Shown here: positions 13,799-13,867 of the stretch, in pieces
Numbering within the stretch: the first letter of the stretch is position 1
Layout: the number at the start of each line of letters is the position of its first letter
Source: Bacteriovorax sp.
GTDB taxonomy: Bacteria > Bdellovibrionota > Bacteriovoracia > Bacteriovoracales > Bacteriovoracaceae
NCBI GenBank assembly: GCA_030654205.1
Contig: JAURXW010000062.1
Location: 1 to 13,867 of the forward strand
Reading direction: 5' to 3'
Length of the DNA stretch: 13,867 nt
Notes under the pieces: generated by a model
Database searches by the model: none
Told to the model about the DNA's origin: nothing
Seen by the model: only the letters and a program-made list of their open reading frames with translations
Position numbers and translations under genes: made by a program

Positions 13799-13867
13799 AT
13801 GATTGTTAAAAAATGTATGACTACAAAAGTTGAATTAGGTAATCCCAATATGACGCTTTATGAAGCG
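13799..13867 (+). CDS. CBS-domain protein, N-terminal 23 residues only
   Basis: ATG 13799 follows AGGAG (13788-13792) at good spacing. The visible part, MIVKKCMTTKVELGNP and NMTLYEA, is the classical start of a CBS domain ('V.diMt..v..v.p..tl.eAa'). CBS pairs bind adenosyl ligands and regulate or sense energy state. The gene runs off the right edge, so its length and any further domains are unknown. Confidence 0.6.
   Translation, partial: MIVKKCMTTKVELGNPNMTLYEA

Noticed and set aside
1..13867. CRISPR array, tRNA or rRNA genes.
   Set aside because: No evenly spaced direct repeats and no recognisable tRNA or rRNA motifs were found on either strand.

Overview
The window looks like a stretch of an AT-rich genome from a Bdellovibrio/Bacteriovorax-type bacterium (Bdellovibrionota). 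This is inferred from gene content, not from a marker gene. The clues are two copies of the TIGR02147 family (one intact, one a C-terminal stump), a long secreted HExxH plus DUF4105 protein, many small secreted proteins with classical signal peptides, and sigma-54-type promoters. No RNA gene and no CRISPR array was seen.

Layout. Positions 1-710 hold the orfA side of an IS3-type insertion sequence on the minus strand. It cuts off the 5' part of a TIGR02147 gene, whose 3' end (701-1006) is followed by two abutting ORFs (1003-1281 and 1282-1548), each interrupted by one in-frame stop. This reads as one decayed three-gene operon. A small secreted protein (1718-2065) follows. Then come a 51-bp near-perfect palindrome, a near-consensus sigma-54 promoter, and a 702-aa secreted protein with both a metallopeptidase-like HExxH motif and a DUF4105 domain (2267-4375). 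Positions 4376-4741 are gene-poor, with one short relic. Positions 4742-5646 carry a strong promoter with a 26-bp palindromic operator driving a frameshifted SAM-dependent methyltransferase. Two more damaged genes follow: a small secreted protein (5684-6021) and a membrane-anchored TPR-like protein (6192-7029, minus). An intact TIGR02147 gene (7243-8172) is followed by a cysteine-rich secreted 71-aa protein (8369-8584). On the minus strand lie a GNAT acetyltransferase and a PhzF-family enzyme, apparently an operon. Next are a start-less, GC-richer membrane-protein fragment containing a 34-bp perfect palindrome, a Thr/Cys-rich ORF, and an Old Yellow Enzyme family reductase. The reductase is divergent from an Rrf2-family regulator that has a premature stop. 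The right end holds a broken secreted-protein fragment with a terminator, a secreted 149-aa protein on the minus strand, and the start of a CBS-domain gene behind a possible sigma-54 promoter.

How the parts may work together. The Rrf2 regulator and the reductase share one short intergenic region with repeated operator-like boxes, a usual layout for a redox- or electrophile-sensing pair. The GNAT and PhzF genes look co-transcribed. Both TIGR02147 genes are followed by a small cysteine-containing secreted protein, so a regulator plus secreted-effector unit is possible. The most striking general feature is the number of interrupted genes: eight or nine carry a single frameshift, nonsense codon or truncation. 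The region is therefore either an accessory zone in decay or has residual sequencing errors; the clean single-base substitutions to stop codons favour real decay for at least some of them.
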